Assembly (NCBI GenBank): GCA_019638455.1
Contig: JAHBTU010000001.1
Location: 635,501-699,500, forward strand
Length of the DNA stretch: 64,000 nucleotides
Direction of reading: 5' to 3'
DNA from: Saprospiraceae bacterium
Lineage (GTDB): Bacteria; Bacteroidota; Bacteroidia; Chitinophagales; Saprospiraceae
In this document: positions 32,601-41,228 of the stretch, in pieces
Numbering within the stretch: position 1 is the stretch's first letter
Layout: each line of letters opens with the position of its first letter
The notes under the pieces: model-generated
The model's input: the letters and a program-made list of their open reading frames with translations, nothing else
The model's database searches: none
What the model was told of the DNA's origin: nothing
Program-made: the position numbers and the translations under genes

Positions 32601-33032
32601 ATGAACATCACTCAAATCGAGTTTGCCACGCCTGAATACGACGAAGCCGTGCGCCTGCGCTACGAAGTGCTGCGCCGTCCATTGGGGCTGGAATTCACGC
32701 CCGAACAACTCGCCGCTGAATACTCGGACATCCATCTTGCTGCCTACGACACTTCCGGCCAATTGGTTGGCTACCTGTGCCTGACCCCACTCGATAAATC
32801 AAAAGTGAAAATGCGGCAAGTGGCGGTTCATCCAGATTGGCAAGGCAAAGGAGTGGGGAGGAAACTGGTGGAGGCATCGGAAACTTTGGCCAGGCACTCA
32901 GGCTTCAAAACAATGCTCCTGCACGCCCGCGACGTCGCTGTGCCATTCTACCTGCGGCTCGATTATCACACCGTTGGCGAACAATTCGAGGAGGTCACGA
33001 TACCGCATTTCAAAATGGAAAAAACACTGTGA
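32601..33032 (+). CDS. GNAT family N-acetyltransferase
   Basis: The start is chosen at MNITQIEF (32601); upstream codons overlap the promoter region. The 143-residue protein has the GNAT core. It includes a beta-strand/loop with YDEAVRLRYEVLRRPLGLEF (ElaA-like start), the acetyl-CoA site QVAVHPDWQGKGVGRKLVEA (Q/RxxGxG/A) and a C-terminal LHARDVAVPFYLRLDYHTVG. It acetylates an amine of an unknown small molecule or protein. The stop codon TGA lies inside the left 9-bp duplication of the downstream MITE, so the MITE landed at the very end of the gene. Confidence 0.9.
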   Translation: MNITQIEFATPEYDEAVRLRYEVLRRPLGLEFTPEQLAAEYSDIHLAAYDTSGQLVGYLCLTPLDKSKVKMRQVAVHPDWQGKGVGRKLVEASETLARHSGFKTMLLHARDVAVPFYLRLDYHTVGEQFEEVTIPHFKMEKTL

Positions 33033-33037
33033 ATGTT

Positions 33038-33135
33038 GGGGGCATTTCAAATTGCCACTTTTGCACGCCGGGACGCTGTCCCGGCATATATCGGAACAGC
33101 GTCCCGATTTACTTACGACAATTTGAAATGCCCCC
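33038..33135. mobile_element. 98-bp MITE with 17-bp terminal inverted repeats and 9-bp duplication
   Basis: The ends GGGGGCATTTCAAATTG (33038-33054) and CAATTTGAAATGCCCCC (33119-33135) are perfect inverted repeats. Inside lies a strong GGGACGCTGTCCC/AACAGCGTCCCG stem pair. GTGAATGTT flanks both sides (33029-33037 and 33136-33144), a 9-bp target duplication. Related, diverged copies lie at 31451-31526 and 41080-41174. It is non-coding and must depend on a transposase elsewhere. Confidence 0.88.
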
Positions 33136-33159
33136 GTGAATGTTCCCTTGCACTATTTA

Positions 33160-33213
33160 TGCGAATGAGGGGTTGAATATCAAACGCCGGGAAATTTCAC
33201 CCCCTCATTCGCA
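33160..33213. repeat. Inverted repeat TGCGAATGAGGGG
   Basis: The 13-bp perfect arms 33160-33172 and 33201-33213 are extended inward by TTGAA/TTTCA. A partial match (TATGCGAATAATGGGTTGAAG) occurs near 50475-50495. It may be a transcription terminator of the GNAT gene or another mobile palindrome. Confidence 0.6.
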
Positions 33214-33231
33214 TCTTTAATGTTAAAATAC

Positions 33232-33261
33232 TTTGCAAATTCATACCGAACAGTACTTTTG
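33232..33261 (+). promoter_or_regulatory. Promoter of a probable small RNA
   Basis: TTTG (33232-33235), 18 bases and TACTTTTG (33254-33261) are a very good match to the Bacteroidota promoter consensus. There is no protein gene within the next 270 bases on this strand. Confidence 0.6.
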
Positions 33262-33266
33262 CAGCA

Positions 33267-33460
33267 ATTGCTTGCGAAATATCCTTGCGCTTACATACAA
33301 ACTTGGGTCATACTTTAATCCGCCCATCACTTGAATAAGTGAATCCCGCTTTTCTTTAATCCATTAACCAATTCAGTGTTCCCAAATGCTGATGCCGATA
33401 GTCTCGACACAGCTTTACGACACATCATGCGGACGGATGCAAGATTCCGCCCGCATTTTT
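33267..33460 (+). ncRNA. Probable small RNA, about 190 nt
   Basis: It lies between a consensus promoter and a strong terminator and contains no open reading frame of note. The 5' end (CTTGC, then ATCC after a bulge) can pair with the 3' part (GGAT then GCAAG), which would close the molecule into a long rod. An inner hairpin ATCACTTGAATAAGTGAAT is also visible. Size, end pairing and isolated location would suit a 6S-type RNA, but I do not recognise a family signature, so the class is left open. Confidence 0.5.
33427..33460 (+). terminator. Terminator of the small RNA
   Basis: ATGCGGACGG and CCGCCCGCAT form a hairpin followed by TTTTTA. It ends 76 bp before the DUF5522 gene. Confidence 0.75.
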
Positions 33461-33535
33461 ATTTGAGGTTCGTTGCGGGAGATCGTCGCATCAAGTTGAG
33501 CAAAAACTTTCCACCCTCATTCGTGTTTCCCAGCC

Positions 33536-33724
33536 ATGTCGTCCGATGAAGAAATCAAACAAACAGCAACACCAGTGCCTTTGGTGGAGGGAGTGGACTA
33601 CTACATGGAGAAGGGCTTGTTTGTGCTGACGGAGCATTTTCTTCTGAAACGCGGCCATTGTTGTGGCAGCGGCTGTCGGCACTGCCCATATCGCAAGAAA
33701 AAGGGAAAGAGGGTGGAACACTAA
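33536..33724 (+). CDS. DUF5522 cysteine-motif small protein
   Basis: This 62-residue protein has the conserved core YYMEKGLFVLTEHFLLKRGH followed by CCGSGCRHCPY. The four cysteines (CC-x2-C-x2-C) suggest metal or iron-sulfur binding. It matches the DUF5522 family, which is widespread and usually this short. The function is unknown. It converges on the cryptochrome gene (stop codons 12 bp apart). Confidence 0.88.
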   Translation: MSSDEEIKQTATPVPLVEGVDYYMEKGLFVLTEHFLLKRGHCCGSGCRHCPYRKKKGKRVEH

Positions 33725-33736
33725 TGCGATGGGCGC

Positions 33737-35161
33737 TTAACTTACCCACTTTTCGATGCGAACCAACGGCTTAGGATAACCATTCACGCCAAACTCCTGA
33801 CGGTCGGCAGGCGTGAGCAAATCGGGTCGGTGAATTTTGTCTATCGGCACCTGACGAAGCTCCGGGCACCACAAACGCACGAATTCACCGCGCGGGTCAT
33901 AATTTTTAGCTTGGGTGAGAATATTGAAGTACCGGTCTTCGCGGGGGTCGCTTCCCACGCCCGCCACATAGTTCCAGTTGCCCCAATTGCTGCATGGGTC
34001 GTAGTCGAGCAATTGGCTTTCAAAATACTCTGCGCCCATTTGCCAGTTCACCTTGAGGTCTTTGGCGAGGAACGAAGCCACGTTCTGGCGGCCGCGGTTG
34101 CTCATCCAGCCAGTGGCGTTGAGCTCGCGCATGTTGGCATCCACAAACGGCACACCTGTTTTGCCCTCGGCCCAAGGCTTGAACGTTTCCCAACTATTCT
34201 TCCAGCATTTTTGAGTTTTGTTCTGAATGCCGCCTTTCAGGAAAATATGGTTGCCGTGTTTTTTCCCCATGAGCCTGAAAAAGTCGCGCCACAGCAACTC
34301 GAAAAACAACCAATAGGTGCTTTCATTGCTGACGCGCTCGCGTTCGTATCGCTTGAGCTCATGGTAAACCAGTTTGGGCGACAAGCAGCCTTGCGACAAC
34401 CACGGGGAGAATTTGGAAGAATAGTCGCCACCGAGTAGCCCGTTGCGCGTCTCTTTGTATGTCGCGACGAGGTCTTTTTCCCAAAAATAATGTCTCAAAC
34501 GGCGGAGACCTTCGGTTTCCCCGCCCTTGAACGGCAATACGGCTCGCGGGTCCGTTTCAAAAGGCTCGTGTCCAAAGTCGGTCAGTGAGGGAAGCTCGCC
34601 CGGTTCCAAGCCAGCGGGCAAAGGCGGCATGGCCGACGGGGTGGGCAGAGGCTCCCGAACCGGGGTGATATGCTCATTGTCTTTGCGGAACTGTGTGAAA
34701 ATATCGGGCGTGTGATGCACTGGCACGGGAAGGTCTTGTGTGTGATAGAGCATCTTGCCGCGCACATAGAGCAACTCGATGCCGCCAGCCCAGAGTTTTT
34801 GCTCCAGCGCATCCTGCACGAACACTTCTTCTTGCGTGCGCTCTCGATTGCACAGCACCCACGAGGCTTTGAGGTCGCGGGCGAAATCGGAGAGGATACA
34901 TTCGGGTTTGCCAACACGAATCAAGAGGTCAGCACCAAGTTTGCGCAAGTTTTGCCGCAAGTCGGCTACGCTTTCGACGATGAACTGTGTGCGAAATTTT
35001 CCCGTCTTTGGAAAGCCAAAGCGCGTCTTGCCCATAAAAGTCCGTTCGTCAAACACATATACGGGGATGACCTCTTCTGCCATTCTGAGCGCTGTACTGA
35101 TTGCCTCGTTGTCGTGGAGGCGCAAATCCTGCCGGAACCAAACAATTGCACGACGTTTCAT
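33737..35161 (-). CDS. DASH-family cryptochrome/photolyase
   Basis: This 474-residue protein has an N-terminal photolyase domain (RRAIVWFRQDLRLHDNEAIS, VIPVYVFDERTF) and a C-terminal FAD domain. FAD and DNA-binding motifs visible are TRNGLLGGDYSSKFSPWLSQG, FFELLWRDFFRLMGKKHG, GKTGVPFVDANMRELNATGW, SNRGRQNVASFLAKDLKVNW and DYDPCSNWGNWNYVAGVGSD. The GWMSNRGRQNVASF block and the length are typical of CRY-DASH. Known role: repair of cyclobutane pyrimidine dimers in single-stranded DNA using blue light, and possibly signalling. It is cytoplasmic and monocistronic here. Confidence 0.95.
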   Translation of the reverse strand: MKRRAIVWFRQDLRLHDNEAISTALRMAEEVIPVYVFDERTFMGKTRFGFPKTGKFRTQFIVESVADLRQNLRKLGADLLIRVGKPECILSDFARDLKASWVLCNRERTQEEVFVQDALEQKLWAGGIELLYVRGKMLYHTQDLPVPVHHTPDIFTQFRKDNEHITPVREPLPTPSAMPPLPAGLEPGELPSLTDFGHEPFETDPRAVLPFKGGETEGLRRLRHYFWEKDLVATYKETRNGLLGGDYSSKFSPWLSQGCLSPKLVYHELKRYERERVSNESTYWLFFELLWRDFFRLMGKKHGNHIFLKGGIQNKTQKCWKNSWETFKPWAEGKTGVPFVDANMRELNATGWMSNRGRQNVASFLAKDLKVNWQMGAEYFESQLLDYDPCSNWGNWNYVAGVGSDPREDRYFNILTQAKNYDPRGEFVRLWCPELRQVPIDKIHRPDLLTPADRQEFGVNGYPKPLVRIEKWVS

Positions 35162-35265
35162 CTTTCTGCTGGCGTGGTTTCTTGTTAAAGAAAATTCCTT
35201 TGAAACACGAGTGGTAAAACTTTGAAGGCGGTCTTTTGTTTGCCCGAACTGTTCCTTTTTTCCTG

Positions 35266-35293
35266 TTGGGCAATTAAGCCTAATATAGGTTTG
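35266..35293 (+). promoter_or_regulatory. Probable promoter of the oxidoreductase/antiporter operon
   Basis: TTG (35266-35268), 17 bases and TAGGTTTG (35286-35293); the start codon follows 28 bp later at 35322. Confidence 0.5.
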
Positions 35294-35321
35294 GCCCTTT
35301 AAATATCCCTAATTTGCCCCC

Positions 35322-35906
35322 ATGTCGCGCATCCTTGTCCTTTTTGCACATCCAGCCCTGGAAAAATCGCGGGTCAACATTCGCCTGGCGCAAGCGGCCA
35401 AGTCCGTCAATAGCCTGACATTCTGCGATTTGTATGAATCGTACCCTGATTTTTTCATTGATGTAGCCACTGAGCAACAATTGCTCACCCAACACGACAT
35501 CATCGTGTGGCATCACCCCATGTACTGGTACAGCTGCCCTCCTTTGCTTAAACAATGGATTGATTTGGTGCTCACGCATGGCTGGGCCTACGGCTCTGGT
35601 GGGCGGGCGTTGGAGGGCAAATATGTCCTGAATGCTATCACCACGGGTGGCGGGGAAATGGCTTATCATCCGAACGGATTCAATCGTTTTCCCTTGCGGC
35701 AGTTCCTCATCCCTTTCGAGCAAACGGTTCGGCTGTGCCGAATGAGCTACTTGCCGCCTTTTGTGGTGCAAGGCACGCACCGCATGAACAACGTGGAAAT
35801 AGAGGCGCAGGCAGAGCGGTACGCGACGCTCCTAAGAGATTTGCGCGACGACAAGTTCGACCTTGATGCGGTCGGGCGCGTCGAATTGTTCAATCAATTG
35901 CTTTAA
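35322..35906 (+). CDS. KefF/KefG-type NAD(P)H-dependent oxidoreductase (flavodoxin fold)
   Basis: This 194-residue protein has flavodoxin-like fold signatures: N-terminal RILVLFAHPALEKSRVNIRL, then the phosphate loop region HHPMYWYSCPPLLKQWIDLVL, HGWAYGSGGRALEGKYVLNA and TTGGGEMAYHPNGFNRF. Members of this family (KefF, KefG, MdaB relatives) are FMN quinone reductases that activate Kef potassium efflux systems. The next gene, 5 bp downstream, encodes a Kef-type antiporter, which strongly supports this role: an ancillary subunit that responds to electrophile or redox stress. Cytoplasmic, peripheral to the membrane complex. Confidence 0.9.
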   Translation: MSRILVLFAHPALEKSRVNIRLAQAAKSVNSLTFCDLYESYPDFFIDVATEQQLLTQHDIIVWHHPMYWYSCPPLLKQWIDLVLTHGWAYGSGGRALEGKYVLNAITTGGGEMAYHPNGFNRFPLRQFLIPFEQTVRLCRMSYLPPFVVQGTHRMNNVEIEAQAERYATLLRDLRDDKFDLDAVGRVELFNQLL

Positions 35907-35911
35907 AACCT

Positions 35912-37789
35912 ATGCAATCTGGCTCTTTTTTCTACATTGCTTTTGTATATCTCGCCGCTGCCGTCGTGATGGTGCCGCTCGCCAAACGCTTCGGGCTTGG
36001 CTCCGTGCTCGGCTATTTGTTGGCAGGTCTTATCATAGGTCCCGAGGTGTTGGGCTTGGTCGGCGAGGAACGCCAGGAAATCATGCACTTTGCGGAGTTT
36101 GGCGTGGTGATGATGCTTTTCGTCATTGGCCTTGAGCTGGAGCCTTCCGTCTTGTGGCGGCTGCGCATCAATATACTCGGCATGGGTGGGGTACAGGTGG
36201 TAGCGACGACTTTGGTGTTTTTCACCATCGGTCTTGCGTTTGGGTTGCCGTGGAAGGCGGCGATTGCGGTAGGCTTGCTGCTTTCCTTGTCCTCCACCGC
36301 CATCATATTGCAGACCTTGCAAGAAAAAGGACTGATTCGCACACCCGCTGGGCAAAGTTCTTTTGCGGTATTGTTGTTTCAGGACATTGCCGTCATTCCG
36401 ATTTTGGCCCTGTTCCCCTTGCTCGCCGACGCATCTTTCGTGCAGCCAGTGGCAGACGACGCGCCTTTTGAACAACAAGGCTGGATGAACACGCTACTTG
36501 GTATCGGCGCCATAGCCGCCATCATCGTGGGCGGCAAGTATCTGGTTCGCCCGATTTTCCACGCGGTGGCAAAGACCAAATTGCGGGAGTTGTTCACGGC
36601 CACGGCATTGTTGTTGGTCATCGCAATAGAATTAGTCACGAGTTCAGTGGGATTAAGCCCTGCTTTGGGTGCATTTTTGGGCGGTGTGGTGTTGGCCAAT
36701 AGTGAATATCGGCACGAATTGGAAAGTGATATCGAGCCATTCAAGGGGCTGCTATTGGGTACTTTTTTCATCTCCATCGGCGCATCCATCAACTTGGGAT
36801 TCGTTGCCGAGCAGCCCATTTTCATTTTAAGTGCGGTTTTGGGTGTCATGCTCATCAAGGGGATGATTCTTTTTGCGATAGGGAGAGCGTTTCGCATGGG
36901 CATTGACCAAAACAGCACTTTTGCCTTTGCACTCTGCCAAATGGGAGAGTTTGCATTCGTCCTGCTCACGTTTGCCTCGCGCTATGGCATTTTTCCTGAG
37001 GAACTATCCGGCTTGCTGCTGGTCATCACCGCGCTCAGTATGGCGCTTACGCCGTTGTTTTTTCTTGTCAATGAAAAAATGGTGCAGCCGCGCATCACTG
37101 CTGCCCTAGCCAAGGATATAGCCCCTGATGTCATAGAGGAAAAAAACCCGGTCATCATCGCGGGTTTTGGCCGTTTTGGGAGTGTGGTGGGGCGTCTATT
37201 GAAAGCCAAAGACGTGGGCACCACAGTACTCGACAACGATGCCGACCGGGTGGAGTTGTTGCGCAAATTGGGTCTTAAAGTATATTACGGGGATGCATCA
37301 AGACTTGATTTGCTGCAAGCAGCAGGCGCTAAAGAGGCCAAATTGCTCATCATCGCACTCGACGACCCCGAGCAAACCCTCCGCTTGGTGGAGGAGGCAC
37401 AAAAACATTTTCCGCATCTGGCGCTGTTGGTGCGAGCTACCGACCGCCCCGATGCCTACGACCTGCTTAGCATGGGGGTGAAACACGTCTATCGAGAAAC
37501 GCTCGACACTTCGCTGCGTATGGGTGCCGACGCAATGCAAATGTTGGGCTTCCGCGCATACAACGCTCGCAACATCGCTCAAAAATTCTACGAACACGAT
37601 GAAAAAGCCTTGCGCGACTTGGCCGACACTTGGGCCGACCGAAACCTCTACATCAGCGCAGCCCGCGAACGCATCGCCGAACTGGAACAACTTCTGCGAG
37701 CCGACGGCTTCGACAATGACCTCAATTTTGACAAGGAATGGGATTCTGACTCTTTGCGGGAGGATGTTTTGAAAGGAACCTTCAAGTAA
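35912..37789 (+). CDS. Kef-type monovalent cation:proton antiporter (CPA2 family) with RCK domain
   Basis: In this 625-residue protein, residues 1-385 form a CPA2 sodium/proton-exchanger fold with twelve or so helices. Visible markers are LGYLLAGLIIGPEVLGLVG, EFGVVMMLFVIGLELEPS, SLSSTAIILQTLQEKGLI, QDIAVIPILALFPLLADAS and LGAFLGGVVLANSEYRHELE. Residues 400-530 are a TrkA-N/RCK nucleotide-binding domain (PVIIAGFGRFGSVVGRLLKA, TVLDNDADRVELLRKLG, YYGDASRLDLLQAAGA). Known role: potassium efflux coupled to proton uptake, cytoplasm acidification against electrophiles, gated by the RCK domain and the upstream oxidoreductase. Inner membrane. Confidence 0.94.
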   Translation: MQSGSFFYIAFVYLAAAVVMVPLAKRFGLGSVLGYLLAGLIIGPEVLGLVGEERQEIMHFAEFGVVMMLFVIGLELEPSVLWRLRINILGMGGVQVVATTLVFFTIGLAFGLPWKAAIAVGLLLSLSSTAIILQTLQEKGLIRTPAGQSSFAVLLFQDIAVIPILALFPLLADASFVQPVADDAPFEQQGWMNTLLGIGAIAAIIVGGKYLVRPIFHAVAKTKLRELFTATALLLVIAIELVTSSVGLSPALGAFLGGVVLANSEYRHELESDIEPFKGLLLGTFFISIGASINLGFVAEQPIFILSAVLGVMLIKGMILFAIGRAFRMGIDQNSTFAFALCQMGEFAFVLLTFASRYGIFPEELSGLLLVITALSMALTPLFFLVNEKMVQPRITAALAKDIAPDVIEEKNPVIIAGFGRFGSVVGRLLKAKDVGTTVLDNDADRVELLRKLGLKVYYGDASRLDLLQAAGAKEAKLLIIALDDPEQTLRLVEEAQKHFPHLALLVRATDRPDAYDLLSMGVKHVYRETLDTSLRMGADAMQMLGFRAYNARNIAQKFYEHDEKALRDLADTWADRNLYISAARERIAELEQLLRADGFDNDLNFDKEWDSDSLREDVLKGTFK

Positions 37790-37799
37790 GGTACCTTTG

Positions 37800-39947
37800 C
37801 TATCGCAACAGGGTCACGTTTCCCTTTTTTTCCAGCACCTCCCCTCCGATGCAGCCGACGCGCAGGTAATAACCGTAGGTCTCGGCTGGCTGAGGTTTCC
37901 CGCGAAAAGAGCCGTCCCACGCGTCGTCGAGCGAGCTGGCCTCGAATAGTTTTTCTCCCCAGCGGTTGAAAATGACCCAATATACTTCTGTGGCTATGCT
38001 GCTTTCCAATTTGAGCGCGTCATTTTGATTGTCGCCGTTGGGAGAAAAGCCTGTCGGAAAAAACACATAAGGCTCGTCGCAAACAATGGAGCGCACCACC
38101 ACACGAACCGTGTCGCGCAACACACATGAAGCCGATACTGGCACGGTGACGACGTAGTCAGTCGTCACACTGGGTGTGGCAATCGGGTTCTGAATGTTTG
38201 GGTTGGAAAGCGAGCCAGAAGGCTGCCACGAATACTGAAACGCGCCAGAGGCCACTGCATTTAGTTGAGAGCTTTCCCCTTGAAAAATCGTATCGGGTGA
38301 TGCCGAGGCTTGCAACACGCCCGGGTCGGTCACTGTGACCAGCACATTTTTTTCCACCAAACAAGGGCCGTTGCCGCTTATGGTCACTGTATAGTTGGTG
38401 GTGGCGTTGGGGAAAGCAAGAGGGTTGGGCGCGGCAGCGTCGGAAAGTGCGGTTTCGGGCATCCACGAATAATTGTACGAAACATCGGCGCCGGGAAACA
38501 ACGGGACGCTATCGCCGGGGCAAATGAGCAGGTTGGGCGGGAGCATATCGGTCGGCGGAATTGGAGCGACAAACGGCAGCACGAGCGTGGATGTGCAACC
38601 ATTCCCAGAAGTGGCTACCAGACTGAGCGTGTATGTCCCAGATTTTTCCACTGTGAAAAGCGGGTTTTGCTCCATGGATTGCGCCGAAAACCCGCCGGGG
38701 CCACTGAGCGTCCATCTCCAAGCCGTCACGCCATAAAGAGTATCGGTGCTGAGGTCAGTGACCTGCACATACAACCCCGTTTCATCACAATCAGGATAGC
38801 CGACATCAAGCCCCGCCTCGACATAGCCATTGGTCAGATAAATGGTTTTGACCGTCGTGTCGCGGCAGGTGGGTTTTGATTCCGCAATCAACATGACCGT
38901 GTAAAGCCCAGTGTCTGGATAAACCCATGTAGGCGAATATGCCGATGAGGTCAGGTTGGGGTTGCCGTCCAAGTCGAAAAACCATTGGTACCCGTGCGTT
39001 TGCAAACCTTGATTGAGAAATCGAACCCCCAAGGTGTCGCATACCACTTCCGGCACAAAAAACGCGGCGATAGGCTGCCCACAATCAGACACGTTATATT
39101 GGAAGTCACGTCGTGTCGTTGAAATCAACGAGCCATCGCGGTATTCGTCCACGCAGACACCCACCACAAAGTTGCCAATCAGATTGGGCACGCCCGTCAG
39201 AAAACCCGTGACGGGGTCAATGGTAAGCGGGTCGCCTCCCAACACGTTCGACAAATTGTAAGGCGGGTCGCGCCACTCTACTTCCAAATAGGGGCCGGGG
39301 AGGGGCGGCTGAGGAATGGGTGCCAGCGAATCGGCTCCTTGCAAGGGGGTGCAAAGCCGATAGACCAAAGAATCGCCATCCGGGTCAGTGGCTGAGTGGT
39401 CGAAATCAATCGGCTGATGGATACAGATAGCCACGGGAGGCCATTGATTGAAGGTGGCGCTGTTGTTGCAGCCCAGCAATGCCTGTTCGGAGATATTGGT
39501 GATGATGGTGATGCCCGTGCGCAAAGGTCGGATAATGTTGCGAATCAATTGGTTGCGACAGCACCGCTGATAGACGAGCGAATAACCGCCCGCGACAAAA
39601 GGCAACTCCACAATGCCTTTGTAGCGTGTGCCATGCGCACAGACATCGGGCGGAACTGATAAGCAAGGGTCGTTGAGAATGATGGGCAACGTGTCGTTGG
39701 AGGTAGCGTCGTAAGGTATCTTTAGCTCGCCTTTCAGTTTCCAGCTCGAGTCATAAATACCTATCGAGGCGGGGCTGTCGAACCACGGGACACCCGTGTA
39801 ACAGTCCCGAAATACCGTCAGGGTGATTTCATACCGGTTGTTGCCGAGACACTTGTAAGTGAGCTCGCCGCCGACGATATGGGTGGCAAAAAGTGATGTT
39901 TGTAATGCAAAAAAGAAGAAAAAGAGATAACAAAGACGATTCATCAT
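37800..39947 (-). CDS. T9SS type B surface protein with PKD domains
   Basis: This 715-residue protein has a signal peptide (LCYLFFFFFALQTSLFA). The mature start THIVGGELTYKCLGNNRYEI and LTVFRDCYTGVPWFDSPA is shared by many Bacteroidota gliding-motility-like surface proteins. One or more PKD domains follow (VRFLNQGLQTHGYQWFFD, VTAWRWTLSGPGGFS, YSWMPETALSDAAAPNP, YSWQPSGSLSNPNIQNP). The C-terminus is a T9SS type B sorting domain: YVFFPTGFSPNGDNQNDALK, VIFNRWGEKLFEAS, WDGSFRGKPQPAETYGYYLR and VLEKKGNVTLLR. Inference: exported by T9SS and kept at the cell surface. It converges on the antiporter gene. Confidence 0.9.
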   Translation of the reverse strand: MMNRLCYLFFFFFALQTSLFATHIVGGELTYKCLGNNRYEITLTVFRDCYTGVPWFDSPASIGIYDSSWKLKGELKIPYDATSNDTLPIILNDPCLSVPPDVCAHGTRYKGIVELPFVAGGYSLVYQRCCRNQLIRNIIRPLRTGITIITNISEQALLGCNNSATFNQWPPVAICIHQPIDFDHSATDPDGDSLVYRLCTPLQGADSLAPIPQPPLPGPYLEVEWRDPPYNLSNVLGGDPLTIDPVTGFLTGVPNLIGNFVVGVCVDEYRDGSLISTTRRDFQYNVSDCGQPIAAFFVPEVVCDTLGVRFLNQGLQTHGYQWFFDLDGNPNLTSSAYSPTWVYPDTGLYTVMLIAESKPTCRDTTVKTIYLTNGYVEAGLDVGYPDCDETGLYVQVTDLSTDTLYGVTAWRWTLSGPGGFSAQSMEQNPLFTVEKSGTYTLSLVATSGNGCTSTLVLPFVAPIPPTDMLPPNLLICPGDSVPLFPGADVSYNYSWMPETALSDAAAPNPLAFPNATTNYTVTISGNGPCLVEKNVLVTVTDPGVLQASASPDTIFQGESSQLNAVASGAFQYSWQPSGSLSNPNIQNPIATPSVTTDYVVTVPVSASCVLRDTVRVVVRSIVCDEPYVFFPTGFSPNGDNQNDALKLESSIATEVYWVIFNRWGEKLFEASSLDDAWDGSFRGKPQPAETYGYYLRVGCIGGEVLEKKGNVTLLR

Positions 39948-40053
39948 GCACTAAGGAAGGTACAGCAGCGAAAGTATGGAAACTTCCGAAAGCGCATTGC
40001 CGCGTTTTGTCAAATGGACAATTAAGAAAGAGGGAAGCGAATAATCGCTCTTG

Positions 40054-40974
40054 CTACTTGCGCTGCTCCAAAAATGCCCCGACTTCCCGGCCCAACCGTT
40101 CCCCCTGCAAGCGCCAAAGATTGCTGTGCCCTCCGCCCTCCACCGTCACCCAATGCTTGTCAGCCGATGGGACGGCCTCAAAGTTGCGGCGATTGAACTC
40201 AAGGGGGATTTTGTCGTCCGCATCGCCATGAATGAAAAGCATCGGGCGAGCAATGGTAGCGGCGGCTTCCACTGGCTTCACCGCGCGAGGGTCAAACTGA
40301 GCAATCTGCGCAGACTTGCTTATCACACGTTGCACGAGATATTTGCTGCGAAGCCCAAGCATATAATCAGCGCCGTATTCCTCCGCTACTTTTTCAAATT
40401 CGTCAAAAGTGCTTTCAATGATGCCGAATCCTATGCGCTCATCCAATGCCATCGTTTGTAAGGCGATGGCGGCCCCCAGCGAAGCCCCCCAGATGCCCAC
40501 GGGTTTCCCATTCGTCCACCCCGACACCGAGTCCACGGCTGCCGCAATGTCGTACTTTTCATAAAAACCAAAAGTGCAATAGTCGCCCCCGCTTTCCCCG
40601 TGCGCCCGCAAGTCGAGGGCAAGGCTGTTGAACCCTTTTTCAGCCAATATCTTGGCTCGCCCGAACTGGGTTTCCTTGCAGCTGCTGATGCCATGCAGGA
40701 TGATGACCGTGCCTCGCACGGTGTCGCGCTGGGTTTTCAAAAGCCATCCTTTGAGCACAATACTGTCGGGAGTGGTGATGGAAACTTCCTTGCCGCGCAA
40801 GTCGTAGTTTTGGGGCAAAAATCCGTTGGGGAAACGCCAAGTGTTTTGTGCAGCCACCATTCGGTAAGGCTTGATGCCCGTGTAAGGCAGCACGTTTTCC
40901 ACCACCAAAAAGCCAGCGGTGGCAAGCAAGCCAAATACGACGGAGAAAATTTTCAGGAATCTTTTTAATCGCAT
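40054..40974 (-). CDS. Membrane-anchored alpha/beta hydrolase
   Basis: The start at MRLKRFLK (40974) gives a basic N-terminus and a single hydrophobic anchor (FSVVFGLLATAGFLVVENVL). The 306-residue protein has the alpha/beta hydrolase layout: oxyanion loop TVIILHGISSCKE, LALDLRAHGESGGDYCTFGF, nucleophile elbow GIWGASLGAAIALQTMA (Ser in GASLG), acid in MLFIHGDADDKIPLE and histidine in EGGGHSNLWRL. It is similar to the YqkD/BAAT-like group with N-terminal anchor. The substrate is unknown; hydrolysis of an ester or peptide on the periplasmic face is likely. Confidence 0.87.
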   Translation of the reverse strand: MRLKRFLKIFSVVFGLLATAGFLVVENVLPYTGIKPYRMVAAQNTWRFPNGFLPQNYDLRGKEVSITTPDSIVLKGWLLKTQRDTVRGTVIILHGISSCKETQFGRAKILAEKGFNSLALDLRAHGESGGDYCTFGFYEKYDIAAAVDSVSGWTNGKPVGIWGASLGAAIALQTMALDERIGFGIIESTFDEFEKVAEEYGADYMLGLRSKYLVQRVISKSAQIAQFDPRAVKPVEAAATIARPMLFIHGDADDKIPLEFNRRNFEAVPSADKHWVTVEGGGHSNLWRLQGERLGREVGAFLEQRK

Positions 40975-41079
40975 GGAGGGCACTGTATTTTGGATGTAGG
41001 ACAAATTTTCTTTTTAAAAGGTTGTATTCGCTGCGCAAATGTCTTGCAAATGGCACCAGGAAGTAAGGCTCAAGGGAGC

Positions 41080-41174
41080 ACTTCGAATTGTACCGAAACA
41101 TATCGCGGAATGTTATTTCGCGCGTCCCGGAATGGCGTTCTGGGTTGCAAGCATGGCAATTTGAAATATACCCA
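41080..41174. repeat. Dispersed palindromic repeat, copy 3 (diverged MITE relative)
   Basis: It can be aligned by eye with the reverse complement of the MITE at 33038-33135. Shared parts are CACTTCGAATTGTACC (matching ATTTCAAATTGTCG), a central CGCGTCCCGG stem and GGCAATTTGAAATATACC at the right end. The terminal repeats are degraded, so this is an old copy. It lies in the gap between the hydrolase start and the SMP-30 gene. Confidence 0.55.
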
Positions 41175-41228
41175 ACCTCACTTACGTCGTTCAACGATGA
41201 AACTGCTCAATATATGTTTTGAATAGCC

